In this document: one piece after another, positions 12,136-21,179 of the stretch
Layout of the letters: each line of letters begins with the position of its first letter
Numbering within the stretch: the stretch's first letter is position 1
From: Aliamphritea spongicola
GTDB taxonomy: Bacteria; Pseudomonadota; Gammaproteobacteria; Pseudomonadales; Balneatricaceae
Assembly (NCBI GenBank): GCA_024347235.1
Contig: AP025283.1
Span: 2,728,001-2,792,000 of the forward strand
Reading direction: 5' to 3'
Length of the DNA: 64,000 nucleotides
The notes under the pieces: model-generated
Told to the model about the DNA's origin: nothing
What the model saw: the letters and a program-made list of their open reading frames with translations, nothing else
The model's database searches: none
Program-made: the position numbers and the translations under genes

Positions 12136-13093
12136 ATGACAACATCCCGCCGACCGGAAGTGCCTGCCAACCTGCTTGAAAAGTGGCAGCACGTTATCGA
12201 TTTGCTGGCCCGGCTCAGCAACACCCCTGCGGTACTGATTACACAGGTCAGGCAGGATGACATCAGCCTGCTCCTGCGCAGCAGCAATGCCGAAAATCCC
12301 TTTCGCCCCAGAGGCTTCAATAAACGCTGCAGTGATATGTACTGCGACAGAGTCGTTAAAGATCAGAGCGCCTTGCTGGTCGAAAATTCCCGCCAGACTC
12401 AGGACTGGCAAAACGCCCCTGAGGTCGAAAACGGTATGACCTTCTATCTGGGTTATCCGCTTAGCTGGCCGGATGCAGAACCCTTCGGCACCATATGCGT
12501 GATGGACTATCAGGCAGATAACCGGGCACTGGATTACCGGCATCTCATGGAAGAATTCCAGTCACTGATCAATCATGATCTGAAGCTGTTGCAGGAATTA
12601 CAGACCCACCGGCAACAGCAATCCCGGCTCGAACAACACCTGCGAACACTGAATACGGAGATAGACAGCCGCACCAGTGACCTTGATGAAATTAACACGG
12701 CTCTGCGGGTGCTGTTACGTCAGCGGGAAAATGACCGTCAGGCACTGGAACAGGAAACCTGTGCAGAGCTCAGCCAGCAACTGTCTCCCTGCTTGAGCAA
12801 CTGGCCAGCGAGCCCCTGAGCAATACTCAGCAGGATTGTCTGCAGTTAATCCGCCAGCAACTGGTGCCCGCCGATAATGCACCGCTGCAGAATCTGCGCC
12901 TGCTCAGCCCTGCCGAACAGAACATTGTCAGCTATATACAGGCGGGGAAATCCAGCAAAGAAATTGCCGAACTTTTGCATATCAGCAAAAAACTGTCGAT
13001 TATCATCGCCAGAACATCCGTAAAAAGCTCGGTCTGAACAGCGCCTCAGTCAGCCTGAAAAGTTACCTCACCCCGTACTTTCCCCGCACTTAA
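12136..13093 (+). CDS. GAF-domain LuxR-type transcriptional regulator
   Basis: About 319 residues. Residues about 15-150 form a GAF-like sensor (PAVLITQVRQDDISLLL, DMYCDRVVKDQSALLV, MTFYLGYPLSWPDAEPFGTICVMD), then a long coiled coil (about 155-215), then a C-terminal LuxR helix-turn-helix: LSPAEQNIVSYIQAGKSSKE, IAELLHISKKTVDYHRQNIR and KKLGL. Frameshifts near 12785 and 12990 (A-run; one more A restores KKTVDYHR). The organisation resembles other orphan GAF-LuxR regulators. The ligand is unknown. The gene stands alone between the calcium-binding protein and the P460-like gene; either could be a target, but nothing proves it. Confidence 0.82.
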
Positions 13094-13204
13094 CTGGTAT
13101 TTAATTCCAGCAAACCGCTATTTATGCTGAATATGTGCTTTCGGCCTGCTCCGGTAAGCCGCTGCAGAAGCACGCCTTACAGACATTTGCCCGGAATATA
13201 AATA

Positions 13205-13835
13205 ATGAAAAATGCATAATTACGCACGCCGGACTGACCGGTAAACTGCTTCGCACAGCTGCGATTGGTCTGCTCAGTGCCGGACTCATCGGCAACGCTG
13301 CAATCGCCGAAGATCTTCCACCACCGGCTAAATTCAACGCCGACAACCGCCTGGAACTACCACTGGATTATCGGGAATGGATTCAGGTGGGTTCTAATGT
13401 TTCACCTAACGAACTGAACAACGGTAAAGCACCATTCAATGAAATGCGCACCATCTATATGGACCGGGGTGCATTCAAACACTGGAAAGAAACCGGTGAA
13501 TTCCGTACCGGTACCCTGATTTTAAAAGAAGTGATGAGCATTACCCGCTACCAGGGTATGACCGGTACAGGTTATGGCGCCGGTGAAGTAGTTGCCGTAG
13601 CAGGTATGCTTAAAGACCCGGTTAAATTTGCCAATGAGCCGGGCCAGTGGGGTTTCTACCGTTTCCCGAAACTGGAAAACAGCGAGTTCTTCCAAAAACC
13701 AGTGAACAGTTCCCAACCGGAAAATGCTCCGGCTGCCACACCGCCGGCGCGCAGGATGACATGGTATTCACCCAGCATTACCCGGTATTAACCGATGCCA
13801 AAGGCACCGGCCGGGTCGCGGTACCGGTAGAATAA
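13205..13835 (+). CDS. Cytochrome P460-like periplasmic haem protein
   Basis: About 209 residues with a signal peptide: MKKCIITHAG, a hydrophobic run LLRTAAIGLLSAGLI and a cleavage site AIA-EDLPPP. The start at ATG 13205 requires one more A in the run directly after it; GGAA precedes it. The mature part has the P460 domain (LDYREWIQVGSNVSPNELN, FRTGTLILKEV) and near the C-terminus the haem-binding CSGCH (CXXCH) in the sequence FPTGKCSGCHTAGAQDDMVFTQHY. A second frameshift lies near 13705. P460 domains oxidise hydroxylamine or bind haem in related roles; the shorter gammaproteobacterial forms are uncharacterised. It stands alone here. Confidence 0.82.
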
Positions 13836-13836
13836 T

Positions 13837-14256
13837 TTAACTGTCTTTGTGGGCTGACCAGTCGTAAAACATCCCTTCACTACGGGGTCTGGTCAGCCTG
13901 AAACCATACTTTTCATACAGCGCCGGCACGTCTCCCATCAGAGTAATGTAAGAATCCTTTGGCGCATTATTTTCTAACCAGGCCATCAGGGCATTCATAA
14001 TCACCCGGCCCAGCCCCTGTCCCTGACAGTCCGGATCAACCGCTACATCTACAATATCGAAGTTCAGGGCACCGTCACCGATAATCCGCCCCATACCGAC
14101 AGTTTTACCGCAATCAACAATGCAGACGCCATAGAGGCTGGCCGCCAGCCCGCGGGCCACCGCATCTGCCGGCCGGGGGCTCAGCCCGGTTATCGCTCTC
14201 AGACGGATAAAATCCTGCGCGCTCACGGTTTGTTCAACTAAAACTGGCTGTGTCAT
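13837..14256 (-). CDS. GNAT-family N-acetyltransferase
   Basis: Intact 139-residue GNAT protein. The acetyl-CoA loop is clear in VDVAVDPDCQGQGLGRVIM (motif A, Q/R-x-x-G-x-G/A), followed by a long helix and LYEKYGFRL (motif B). The substrate is unknown; proteins of this size often acetylate amines or amino acids. Its ATG overlaps the stop of the upstream Lrp gene (ATGA at 14256), so the two are translationally coupled and probably co-regulated. Confidence 0.9.
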   Translation of the reverse strand: MTQPVLVEQTVSAQDFIRLRAITGLSPRPADAVARGLAASLYGVCIVDCGKTVGMGRIIGDGALNFDIVDVAVDPDCQGQGLGRVIMNALMAWLENNAPKDSYITLMGDVPALYEKYGFRLTRPRSEGMFYDWSAHKDS

Positions 14257-14738
14257 CAGTTATACCCTTCCCATAACTCATTCAGCGGATAACCACTGAA
14301 TTCTTTCGGCGTATGCAGTACCACATGGCTGCTGATGTTCACCTCACCGGGCAGTACATCCAGCAACTGATCATTGATGGCGTTATACCGCAGCATGTCC
14401 GGCGCAACAATGCGCATAAACAGATCAAAACTGCCACTGACCACATGGCATTCAACAACTTCCGGAATCGCCTGCGCGGCTTCCTGAAAGCAACGAAACG
14501 CCTCGGTACTCTGATCCTTCAGGCTGACGGTGGCCACCACAGTCACGCTGCGAAACAGTTTTGCCAGATTAACAATGCCCAGATACGGTCCGATCAGCTC
14601 AGCTTCCTGTAACTTACGTACCCGGTTCAGACAGGAGCTTGGTGACAGCCCCACCCGGTCCGCCAGTTCCTGATTGGTAATCCGCGCCTCACCCTGCAGC
14701 ACCGAAAGAATATTTCGGTCAATACGGTCTAACTGCAT
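14256..14738 (-). CDS. Lrp/AsnC-family transcriptional regulator
   Basis: Intact 160-residue protein. Residues about 1-60 are the AsnC helix-turn-helix (LDRIDRNILSVLQGEARITN, QELADRVGLSPSSCLNRVRK), and residues 65-150 the RAM/AsnC ligand domain (VVATVSLKDQSTEAFRCF, VVECHVVSGSFDLFMRIVAPD). Lrp/AsnC proteins respond to amino acids. It is divergent from the third astA copy at 15068 and precedes a GNAT gene; the shared 329-base gap holds two palindromes of a type such proteins bind. This makes control of astA-3 by an amino acid, perhaps arginine, a reasonable inference. Confidence 0.93.
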   Translation of the reverse strand: MQLDRIDRNILSVLQGEARITNQELADRVGLSPSSCLNRVRKLQEAELIGPYLGIVNLAKLFRSVTVVATVSLKDQSTEAFRCFQEAAQAIPEVVECHVVSGSFDLFMRIVAPDMLRYNAINDQLLDVLPGEVNISSHVVLHTPKEFSGYPLNELWEGYN

Positions 14739-14822
14739 TTTATATCTCTTTTCTGCTTTATTTTTATACCGCCAGACATCAGCTATTTGCTGAACACCTG
14801 CGCTAAGCCCCAGTATATATTG

Positions 14823-14841
14823 GTATATCTTCAGGATATAC
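14823..14841. promoter_or_regulatory. Palindrome in the lrp/astA-3 divergent promoter region
   Basis: GTATATC and GATATAC face each other across TTCAG in the 329-base gap between the Lrp gene (start 14738) and astA-3 (start 15068). The location fits an operator; the binding protein is inferred to be the neighbouring Lrp. Confidence 0.4.
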
Positions 14842-14878
14842 GCCAGAACACTGGCATTTTTATAATAATCGACTAGAC

Positions 14879-14893
14879 GAAATATTATTTCGC
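14879..14893. promoter_or_regulatory. 15-bp Lrp-type palindrome before astA-3
   Basis: CGAAATATTATTTCG is a perfect 15-bp palindrome with an AT-rich centre, the length and shape of Lrp/AsnC boxes. It lies 175 bases before astA-3 and 140 bases before the divergent lrp. The remainder of this gap (to 15067) holds AAGG-type ribosome-binding sequence before 15068 but no gene. Confidence 0.45.
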
Positions 14894-15067
14894 GTTACGT
14901 CATAATCATGAAGATTCTACCTGACAGGCGGGTAAATTACACAGCTCATTCGGCCACATACCCTTTAAAATAGACGCAATACAAAAGATTACTGAAGCCA
15001 GGCCACACGATATTCTGCATATACTGTCACGCAGACCCGGCCGGCTCATTATAAGAAGGTAAAGTCT

Positions 15068-16120
15068 ATGCTGATTATCCGCCCTTGCCAGCCAGGCGAT
15101 CTGAATGACCTGATGCACATCTCAGCCGTTGTCGGTCGCGGTATGACTTCTATGCCTGCCGATGAGGCCGCATGGAAAAGCAAAATAGCTGCTTCACAAA
15201 AAGCCTTTGCCGGAAAAGCCGATGCCAGCAGCACATACTTTATGGTGCTGGAAGACAACCAGACCGGGCAGGTTGTGGGCACCACCGCGATCTACACCGG
15301 CATTGGTCTGTCGCAGCCGTTCTATTCCTACAAGGTATCAACCCTGGTCAGCAGCAGCCAGCAACTGGACATGATCCGTCAGGCAAAAGTGCTGAGCATG
15401 GTAAATGACTACACCGGTGCCACCGAAATCGGCTCTCTGTTCCTGCTGCCGGAATACCGTAAGCCGGGTGTAGGTAAGTTCCTTTCCCGGGCACGTTTCC
15501 TGTTGATGGCAGACTTCCCTCACCTGTTTGCCGACACCGTAATGGCTGAACTGCGGGGCTGGCAGGATGAGAACGGCAACTCACCGCTGTGGCAGCATCT
15601 GGGTCATAAGTTCTTTGCCATGGATTTTCAGGAAGCGGTGCGCACTGCCGCGCTGGAAGGTTCACAGTTCATTTCGGACATGATGCCCAAGTACCCGATC
15701 TACATTGACCTGCTGCCGGAAGCCGCACGGGATGTCATCGGTAAACCTCACGACAGTTCTGCTCCGGCCCTGAACATGCTGAAGAAAGAAGGTTTTCAGT
15801 TTACCGGTTACGTTGACCTGTTCGACGGTGGCCCAAGTGTACAGATCGCACGGGATGAAATTCATACCGTTCAGGAAAGCCGTACCGCAGAGGTAACCAC
15901 CGTTAAGGGCACCAGCAACGGCCAGCAACAGGAATACATTATCAGTAACGGAGAGCTGGCAAACTACCGTCTGGCACTGACGCCGGCCAGCATCGACAGC
16001 AAAGGTCAGTTACATCTGGCCGCTGAAAATCTGGATGCCCTGCAACTGCAGGAACAGGCACAGGTACGCTACGTGGAAGCCCGCAAAGCCCGACCGGAAA
16101 GTAACGCGCAAGTGGCTTAA
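15068..16120 (+). CDS. astA: Third arginine N-succinyltransferase (AstA) paralogue, stand-alone
   Basis: Intact 350-residue AstA family protein: LIIRPCQPGDLNDLMHIS, FYSYKVSTLVSSSQQLDM, ATEIGSLFLLPEYRKPG, WQDENGNSPLWQHLGHKFF and FTGYVDLFDGGPSVQ. AAGG precedes the ATG at 15068. It lies 5.7 kb from the AST operon, alone, divergent from an Lrp/AsnC gene and followed by its own strong terminator. The sequence differs clearly from both operon copies, including SSSQQL where they have ASSEL/ASREL. It may succinylate another amine such as ornithine or lysine, or act as a homomeric arginine enzyme; only the family is certain. Confidence 0.93.
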   Translation: MLIIRPCQPGDLNDLMHISAVVGRGMTSMPADEAAWKSKIAASQKAFAGKADASSTYFMVLEDNQTGQVVGTTAIYTGIGLSQPFYSYKVSTLVSSSQQLDMIRQAKVLSMVNDYTGATEIGSLFLLPEYRKPGVGKFLSRARFLLMADFPHLFADTVMAELRGWQDENGNSPLWQHLGHKFFAMDFQEAVRTAALEGSQFISDMMPKYPIYIDLLPEAARDVIGKPHDSSAPALNMLKKEGFQFTGYVDLFDGGPSVQIARDEIHTVQESRTAEVTTVKGTSNGQQQEYIISNGELANYRLALTPASIDSKGQLHLAAENLDALQLQEQAQVRYVEARKARPESNAQVA

Positions 16121-16150
16121 GCCGCTCAGATAGATATTCCTGATAACCGA

Positions 16151-16196
16151 AATGCCGGCATAAGCACTTATAACAGTGCTTATGCCGGCATTTTTT
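16151..16196 (+). terminator. Long-stem terminator after astA-3
   Basis: An 18-bp perfect stem (16151-16168 with 16175-16192, loop TATAAC) begins AATGCCGGCATAAGC and is followed by TTTT. It also overlaps the stop codon of the convergent membrane-protein gene, so it may serve both directions. Confidence 0.92.
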
Positions 16197-17028
16197 ATTT
16201 CTGAGACTTACCTTCTAAAGACACGCGTTTCTCCATTTTCTGCAAGATCCCCGGCACCAGAGTTTCAGAAAAGCCGGCGACCACCAGCACCAGCATGACC
16301 TGCCAGTAGCTGTCAAAACCGGTCAGGGCCACCACCGCACCGGATTTCAGTACAATAAACGCGATTGCCGCGGCCACAAACGATAACAGCAGGCGCTCCG
16401 CCCCCAGGAATACGTACTTACGCTTCTGACTGTACTCATAAAAGTTCAGCGTGGAAGCGTTCTTCAGCACACTCATAAACCCACCGAGTGCAGCGGCTAA
16501 GAACGAAGTGAAAATCACCCACCATTCATTATCCGGGCTGCGCTGATCCATCAGCTGTAAGCACACCAGAAATAATACCGGCACGGTGACAAAATGCGGC
16601 AGCAAATAATAAAACCGATTCTTAGTCGCTTTGGCGTATTCTTCTTCAATAATGTGGATCAGGTGCTTAAAGGTCTGCTCGGCTGTTTCTTTATCCAGCG
16701 CGTCATTCTTCAAACAATCTTCTACGGTTTTGGCAATGCGGTACTTCATCGCATTCAGGTTCGGCGAGCGGGCCAGTAAGCCCTTGGCATTGAAATACAA
16801 ATGCCGGATATAGCTATAGCGTTTATCAATATCCTGACTGCGCGGGTTTTCAGAGATATAAACCCGCAGGCTGTTATTGATATCCGCATCATCTATCTGA
16901 TACACCATAAACAGCTGACGTTTCACAAATACATGGCTGATCTGATTACCGTAAGCATCTTCACCTGATTCGCAGGCCTTCTGAATATCAGCCGCGAATT
17001 CTGTATTCCCTTCACACACGGACATCAC
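16195..17028 (-). CDS. Membrane protein of unknown function
   Basis: Intact, 277 residues. Residues 1-135 are soluble and mostly helical (SYIRHLYFNAKGLLARSPNL), followed by four predicted membrane segments: LLPHFVTVPVLFLVCL, WWVIFTSFLAAALGGF, LLLSFVAAAIAFIVLKSGAV and WQVMLVLVVAGFSETLVPG. I do not recognise the family. The cytosolic N-terminal part with a C-terminal four-helix membrane anchor suggests a sensor or regulatory membrane protein, but nothing catalytic is visible. It is convergent with astA-3 and stands between it and a DUF1338 gene on the same strand, 120 bases away; a link is not shown. Either of the first two Met codons may be the start. Confidence 0.75.
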   Translation of the reverse strand: MMSVCEGNTEFAADIQKACESGEDAYGNQISHVFVKRQLFMVYQIDDADINNSLRVYISENPRSQDIDKRYSYIRHLYFNAKGLLARSPNLNAMKYRIAKTVEDCLKNDALDKETAEQTFKHLIHIIEEEYAKATKNRFYYLLPHFVTVPVLFLVCLQLMDQRSPDNEWWVIFTSFLAAALGGFMSVLKNASTLNFYEYSQKRKYVFLGAERLLLSFVAAAIAFIVLKSGAVVALTGFDSYWQVMLVLVVAGFSETLVPGILQKMEKRVSLEGKSQK

Positions 17029-17148
17029 CGCCCTCCTTATTCAGCCGGTATCCTTTTCTCATTAAAACAAAGCATAAACCAGAAGGCTTCAGGAATAAAA
17101 AATCCGACAGATCAGAGACCGGCCGGATTCCAGAAAAGCGCTAGTGAA

Positions 17149-17939
17149 TCAGTTAGTTGATTCGAAAATCTTATCCGCGTTTGCCTCAACAAATCCCTGA
17201 TACACAACCCCTTCAGCATCCGGGTAACGCTTGGCAAATTCATAGAAACAGGTCGGAATTTCCTGCTGTGCGCCGCAACCGAATTCATACACCTGACGGT
17301 CTGCCATCGTAGAGCCCTGCTCCAGCAGATTGGCCGGCGTACCTTTCACTTCACCGCCAACAGTATTCACCGCAAAACCAGCATCTTTTACCCGCTGCAG
17401 CACTTCAACAATGCTGTCGGTACTGTTCAGATGATTAATGCTTACCGTGAAGTGGTTAACCCGTACCCCAATGGCCAGCAGCCAGGCACCGTACTCACTT
17501 TCAGCCATAACTGTCTGATAGTCTTCCAGTGTCGGCATGTCCCAGTGACGGGCCGAGTAAAAGACTGCCGGCGTCAGGGTCTGCGGCTCAATCTGCGCCG
17601 TATAACGGGCGATAATTGCCTGTGTTTCTTCGCTCAGCAGTTCCGTCAGTAACTCGGAACAGAAGATTTTTGGCTGCTTCGGATCAGGATGAATAAAGCT
17701 GTGTGCCCGCAGTTTCTTTGCTTTGAACTCGTAGCTGTCCTGACGCTCATAGCCCATGCTCAGAATCACCGGTTCCAGATTATCCAGTTGTAACGGCGTA
17801 CCGGCGAACGTACGGAAAGCAACATGATCATTGATCACCTCACCGTCAGTGGCAACAAACAGTTCCTGAATGCTTTTTGCCTGTGGGGTGATCTGAATAT
17901 AGTCCTGCCAAAGGTTAGAAAGAACTGCTCGACCTGCAT
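17149..17939 (-). CDS. DUF1338 / 2-oxoadipate dioxygenase (HglS-like) family protein
   Basis: About 263 residues of the DUF1338 family in the VOC superfamily. Members such as Pseudomonas HglS convert 2-oxoadipate to D-2-hydroxyglutarate in lysine catabolism. Metal-ligand candidates are His in NDHVAFRTFAGTP, His in VRVNHFTVSINHL and Glu in RQVYEFGCG. The start at 17939 (MQVEQFFLTF) follows GGAG; one T is missing near 17910, after which WQDYIQITPQAKS is restored. It is shorter than HglS (over 450 residues), as are many gammaproteobacterial members, so its substrate is uncertain. It lies next to an Lrp regulator and a DAP-decarboxylase-like gene, consistent with lysine-related metabolism. Confidence 0.82.
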
Positions 17940-18083
17940 AAAAACTCCGCTCGTTAGTGCCGTATCACGGGCGTAAACCGCCCTTCTTATTCCCTTAGTG
18001 TGGTTGCTGTAGCAGCCTTTATCAACCAAAAACTTACCTGCATGAACAATTAAAACTTACTCTAAACTGAAAGCAGATCTTGT

Positions 18084-18502
18084 TTATACCAGTTGTTCAA
18101 ATGCCGTTGAGGTGACTATTTTTCCAGGTCAGGCAGCTCCGATAACTCTTGCCGAATCCGGGTCAGACGTTCCATTGATGCCGCTTCAACAAACAGCAAT
18201 ACATCAGTAGAACCGCTCAAAGCATGGGCCTGACTGATTTCAGGAATCCCGGAAAACTGCTGCTTCACCGCCTGTAAATCAAAAGGCCTGAAGGTCAGTT
18301 CAAAATACGCTGACACTTTATGCGCTTGCAGATCACCACCCAGCTCAATGGTATAGCGGCGGATAACCCCACGGTCCTCAAGCTTACGGATACGGTCATT
18401 CACCGCCGTACGGGATAAACCGACTTCATTGCCGATTGCCGCCACTGACTGGCGGGCATTTTGCTTCAGCAGGTTGATGATTCCCTGATCAAACTTATCC
18501 AT
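18084..18502 (-). CDS. Lrp/AsnC-family transcriptional regulator (second)
   Basis: About 139 residues with FDQGIINLLKQNARQSVAA, the recognition helix region VGLSRTAVNDRIRKLEDRG and a C-terminal RAM domain (YFELTFRPFDLQAVKQQF, AHALSGSTDVLLFVEA). One A is missing near 18120 and restores the C-terminal IVTSTAFEQLV and a stop at 18084-18086. It is divergent from lysA across a 197-base gap and parallel to the DUF1338 gene, so it is a probable local regulator of one or both. The effector amino acid is unknown; lysine is the obvious guess from the neighbours. Confidence 0.88.
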
Positions 18503-18699
18503 ACCGCTATCTCTGTACTCTCTGTTTTTATCTTTCAGACCGGATTTGAAGATTTTACCTCATGATTAAACCGGCCAGCGCAGACATTTTCACTGAAATA
18601 CCGGCATTCTGACACCCCAAGAGGTGATTCTGACAGCAGCCATTCAGCCATCACTTGCGTAAGCTGACCATTACTCAACGACCTTACCCGGAGTAAACC

Positions 18700-19968
18700 G
18701 TGACAACACCTCTGAACGAACAGCTGAACTACCGTGATAACCAGCTGCATCTTGAATCCTGTAGCCTTTCATCCGTTGCTGAACAGGTGGCGACACCTTT
18801 TACTGTTATTCAAAAGCCAGAATCCTGCAAAACACAGCACGGTGTCAGGCAGCATTTTCAGCCCATGATATTGGTATCCACTATGCGATGAAAGCCAACA
18901 GCAATCTGCATATTTTACACCTGATCAGCAGTCAGGGCCTCGGCGTCGACACCGTTTCAGCCGGCGAAATACAGCGGGCCATTGCAGCAGGTATAGCGGC
19001 AGAAAAATCATCTTTTCCGGGGTAGGTAAATCTGCAGCTGAAATACGCCTGGCCCTCGACACCGGTATCGGCCAGTTCAATGTGGAATCTGCAGAAGAAC
19101 TGGCACTGCTAAGCACCCTGGCACAGACATCTACACGCCCGGTAAGGGTTGCCCTGCGGGTGAACCCGGATGTAACAGTCAACACTCACCGGCACATCAC
19201 AACCGGCACCCGGGGTAATAAGTTCGGCATGCCGCCGGAACAGGCCTTACAGCTGTTTCGTGACTATGCGGATCATGCCTGTCTGAACCTCTGCGGGCTG
19301 GCAATGCATATTGGCTCGCAAATCTGTGAAGCTGCTCCTTATCGTCAGGCGGTTTCCAGGCTGTTAGCCCTGACCAAGACCCTTAAGGCAGAAGGCGTTC
19401 ATATCCGCTGTCTGGATCTGGGCGGGGGCTTTGGCATTGATTACGGCAACGGCAGCAGCCTGTCTTTCAGCGAGGTCGCGCAGGTCATTGCCGATACAAT
19501 ACACACAGAAGCCCCTGACTATGACGGCAAAGTCGTCGTTGAACCCGGCCGTTCATTAGTTGCTGACGCCGGGGTACTGGTGACCCGGGTAAACTTTGTT
19601 AAAGAGGCTGAACCCCGGCCGTTTCTGATTCTGGATGCAGCCATGAACGACCTGATGCGCCCGGCGCTTTATCAGGCGGTACATCCGTTACTGACAGTCA
19701 GTTACGCTGATAACCGCGTTCAGAGACAGTTTGATGTGGTTGGTCCCGTGTGTGAGAGCACGGATACCTTCGCCCGGGATTATCCCGTTTCAGAAGATAT
19801 ACAGGCAGGCGATCTGATGGCGTTTCTGTGCGCCGGTGCCTACTGCTCCGTCATGAGCAATAGCTATAACAGCCGGGAAATCCCGCCGAAGTACTGGTCG
19901 ATGAGAACACTGTTCAGGTCATCAGACGGCGGATCAGCCAGGAAGAGCTCATGGCATTTGAAGATTAA
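18700..19968 (+). CDS. lysA: Diaminopimelate decarboxylase
   Basis: Fold type III PLP decarboxylase of about 423 residues. It makes lysine from meso-diaminopimelate. Visible are the PLP lysine in IHYAMKANSN, RVNPDVTVNTHRHITTG with GNKFGM, AMHIGSQI, the phosphate-binding LGGGFGIDYG, VEPGRSLVADAGVL, the catalytic Cys in VGPVCESTDTFA and the Tyr in GAYCSVMSNSYNSR. Start is GTG 18700 with GGAG ahead. Single-base losses near 18800 (T-run), 19005 (A-run) and 19890 (G) break the frame. Its divergent Lrp neighbour and nearby DUF1338 gene make it possible that this copy serves a dedicated lysine-related pathway; decarboxylases of this family can shift substrate, so LysA is the best but not the only reading. 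Confidence 0.9.
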
Positions 19969-19989
19969 AATAAACAGCTGGCATTGCAG

Positions 19990-20018
19990 GCCGGAAGACA
20001 GCTTCCGGCTTTGCTTTT
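19990..20018 (+). terminator. Terminator after lysA
   Basis: GCCGGAAG and CTTCCGGC pair around ACAG and are followed by a T-rich stretch. It lies 22 bases beyond the lysA stop and also separates the convergent DMT transporter gene. Confidence 0.82.
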
Positions 20019-20050
20019 ATCGGTTCAGAGATCTTCGGAATCAATTTAAC

Positions 20051-20998
20051 TTACTGACCGCCTTCCTGCACCGGCTGTAACCCCGCCGGTTCTGAATCCG
20101 GTACCGACATCACTTCCAACACACAGGCACTGATAATCAGGGCAGCACCGCACCACGCCACCAGCGACATATGCTCCTCAGGCAGCAGCAGGCTGGCAGA
20201 TGCCACCGCCACAATCACTTCAGACATCATCAGCAGGCCGACTCTGCCCGGCAGAAGAAACTTCTGCGCCCAGAAAATCGCCAGCACCGCCGGCAAAATA
20301 ATCCCAATGGCAATCACCGATGTCTGAGGCAATACCGCCAGAATCTGTTCTGCAGTAACGCCGCCCGTCAAATCATAGCCAGCAGAACTGTAGCCAGCAC
20401 CGGCAATCAGCCCCAGCAATAATGCACCGGTGACGGTAAAACAAAACTGGCTCAGCAACATGCCCGGCAATGGCACACTGTCATAACGCTTGATCATCGC
20501 AGCACCAAACGCCCAGCAAACCCCGGAAAAGAAACCAAACACATCACCAATATTAAACGCCGCGGAGCCTTCACCGGACAGCAACAGCGCCATACCGACT
20601 AAGCCAGCAACCGCCGCCAGCCAGCGTGGCCAGCCCGCCTTTTCCTTAAACCAGACAATCTCAATCAGGGTTGCCCACACCGGTGTTAGATAGAACAGCA
20701 AAGTCGCCCGCACTACTGAGGAGTAAATCACCCCGGAAGAATACAGCGCGATGGCCATTCCGGTGAAAATACCGATTAACAGCATCCGGCCGAAATAGCC
20801 CCGGTGGGCACGTAACTGCAGCCCCACTAACAGCAGTAAGGGTAAAATCGCCGGCATATTTAATACCGCAACAGCCATGGTTCCGCTAATACCCTGCTCT
20901 TCAAGAAAGCGTAACGGAATCCAGTAAATGCCCCATAACGCGGCAGAGAAAAACACCACAGCCGATGCCAACCCGGCACCTGGAGATCTGATCAGCAC
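20051..20998 (-). CDS. DMT/EamA-family transporter
   Basis: Intact 315-residue inner-membrane protein with ten hydrophobic segments in two EamA repeats (for example AVVFFSAALWGIYWIPLRFL, ATLLFYLTPVWATLIEI, VFGFFSGVCWAFGAAMI, LPAVLAIFWAQKFLLPGR). EamA proteins export amino acids or other metabolites; the substrate here is unknown. It is divergent from a LysR gene at 21180, so that regulator probably controls it. The gap of 181 bases between them is AT-rich and holds the two promoters. Confidence 0.92.
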   Translation of the reverse strand: MLIRSPGAGLASAVVFFSAALWGIYWIPLRFLEEQGISGTMAVAVLNMPAILPLLLLVGLQLRAHRGYFGRMLLIGIFTGMAIALYSSGVIYSSVVRATLLFYLTPVWATLIEIVWFKEKAGWPRWLAAVAGLVGMALLLSGEGSAAFNIGDVFGFFSGVCWAFGAAMIKRYDSVPLPGMLLSQFCFTVTGALLLGLIAGAGYSSAGYDLTGGVTAEQILAVLPQTSVIAIGIILPAVLAIFWAQKFLLPGRVGLLMMSEVIVAVASASLLLPEEHMSLVAWCGAALIISACVLEVMSVPDSEPAGLQPVQEGGQ

Positions 20999-21179
20999 TG
21001 TTATTCACCCTTACAGTCAAAAGTCATAATGAGGTTTTTATTTGGGAACCAGCGAAGAGGCGTTTCGGACATATTCGCCGGTTCCTTACTCACCCTCTTA
21101 GCCTGAATTTTAGGCATCTTATTATCTGCGCGGAATTCATATATTATTTTCTTATCATTAACATTTTCTAAATATTGCT

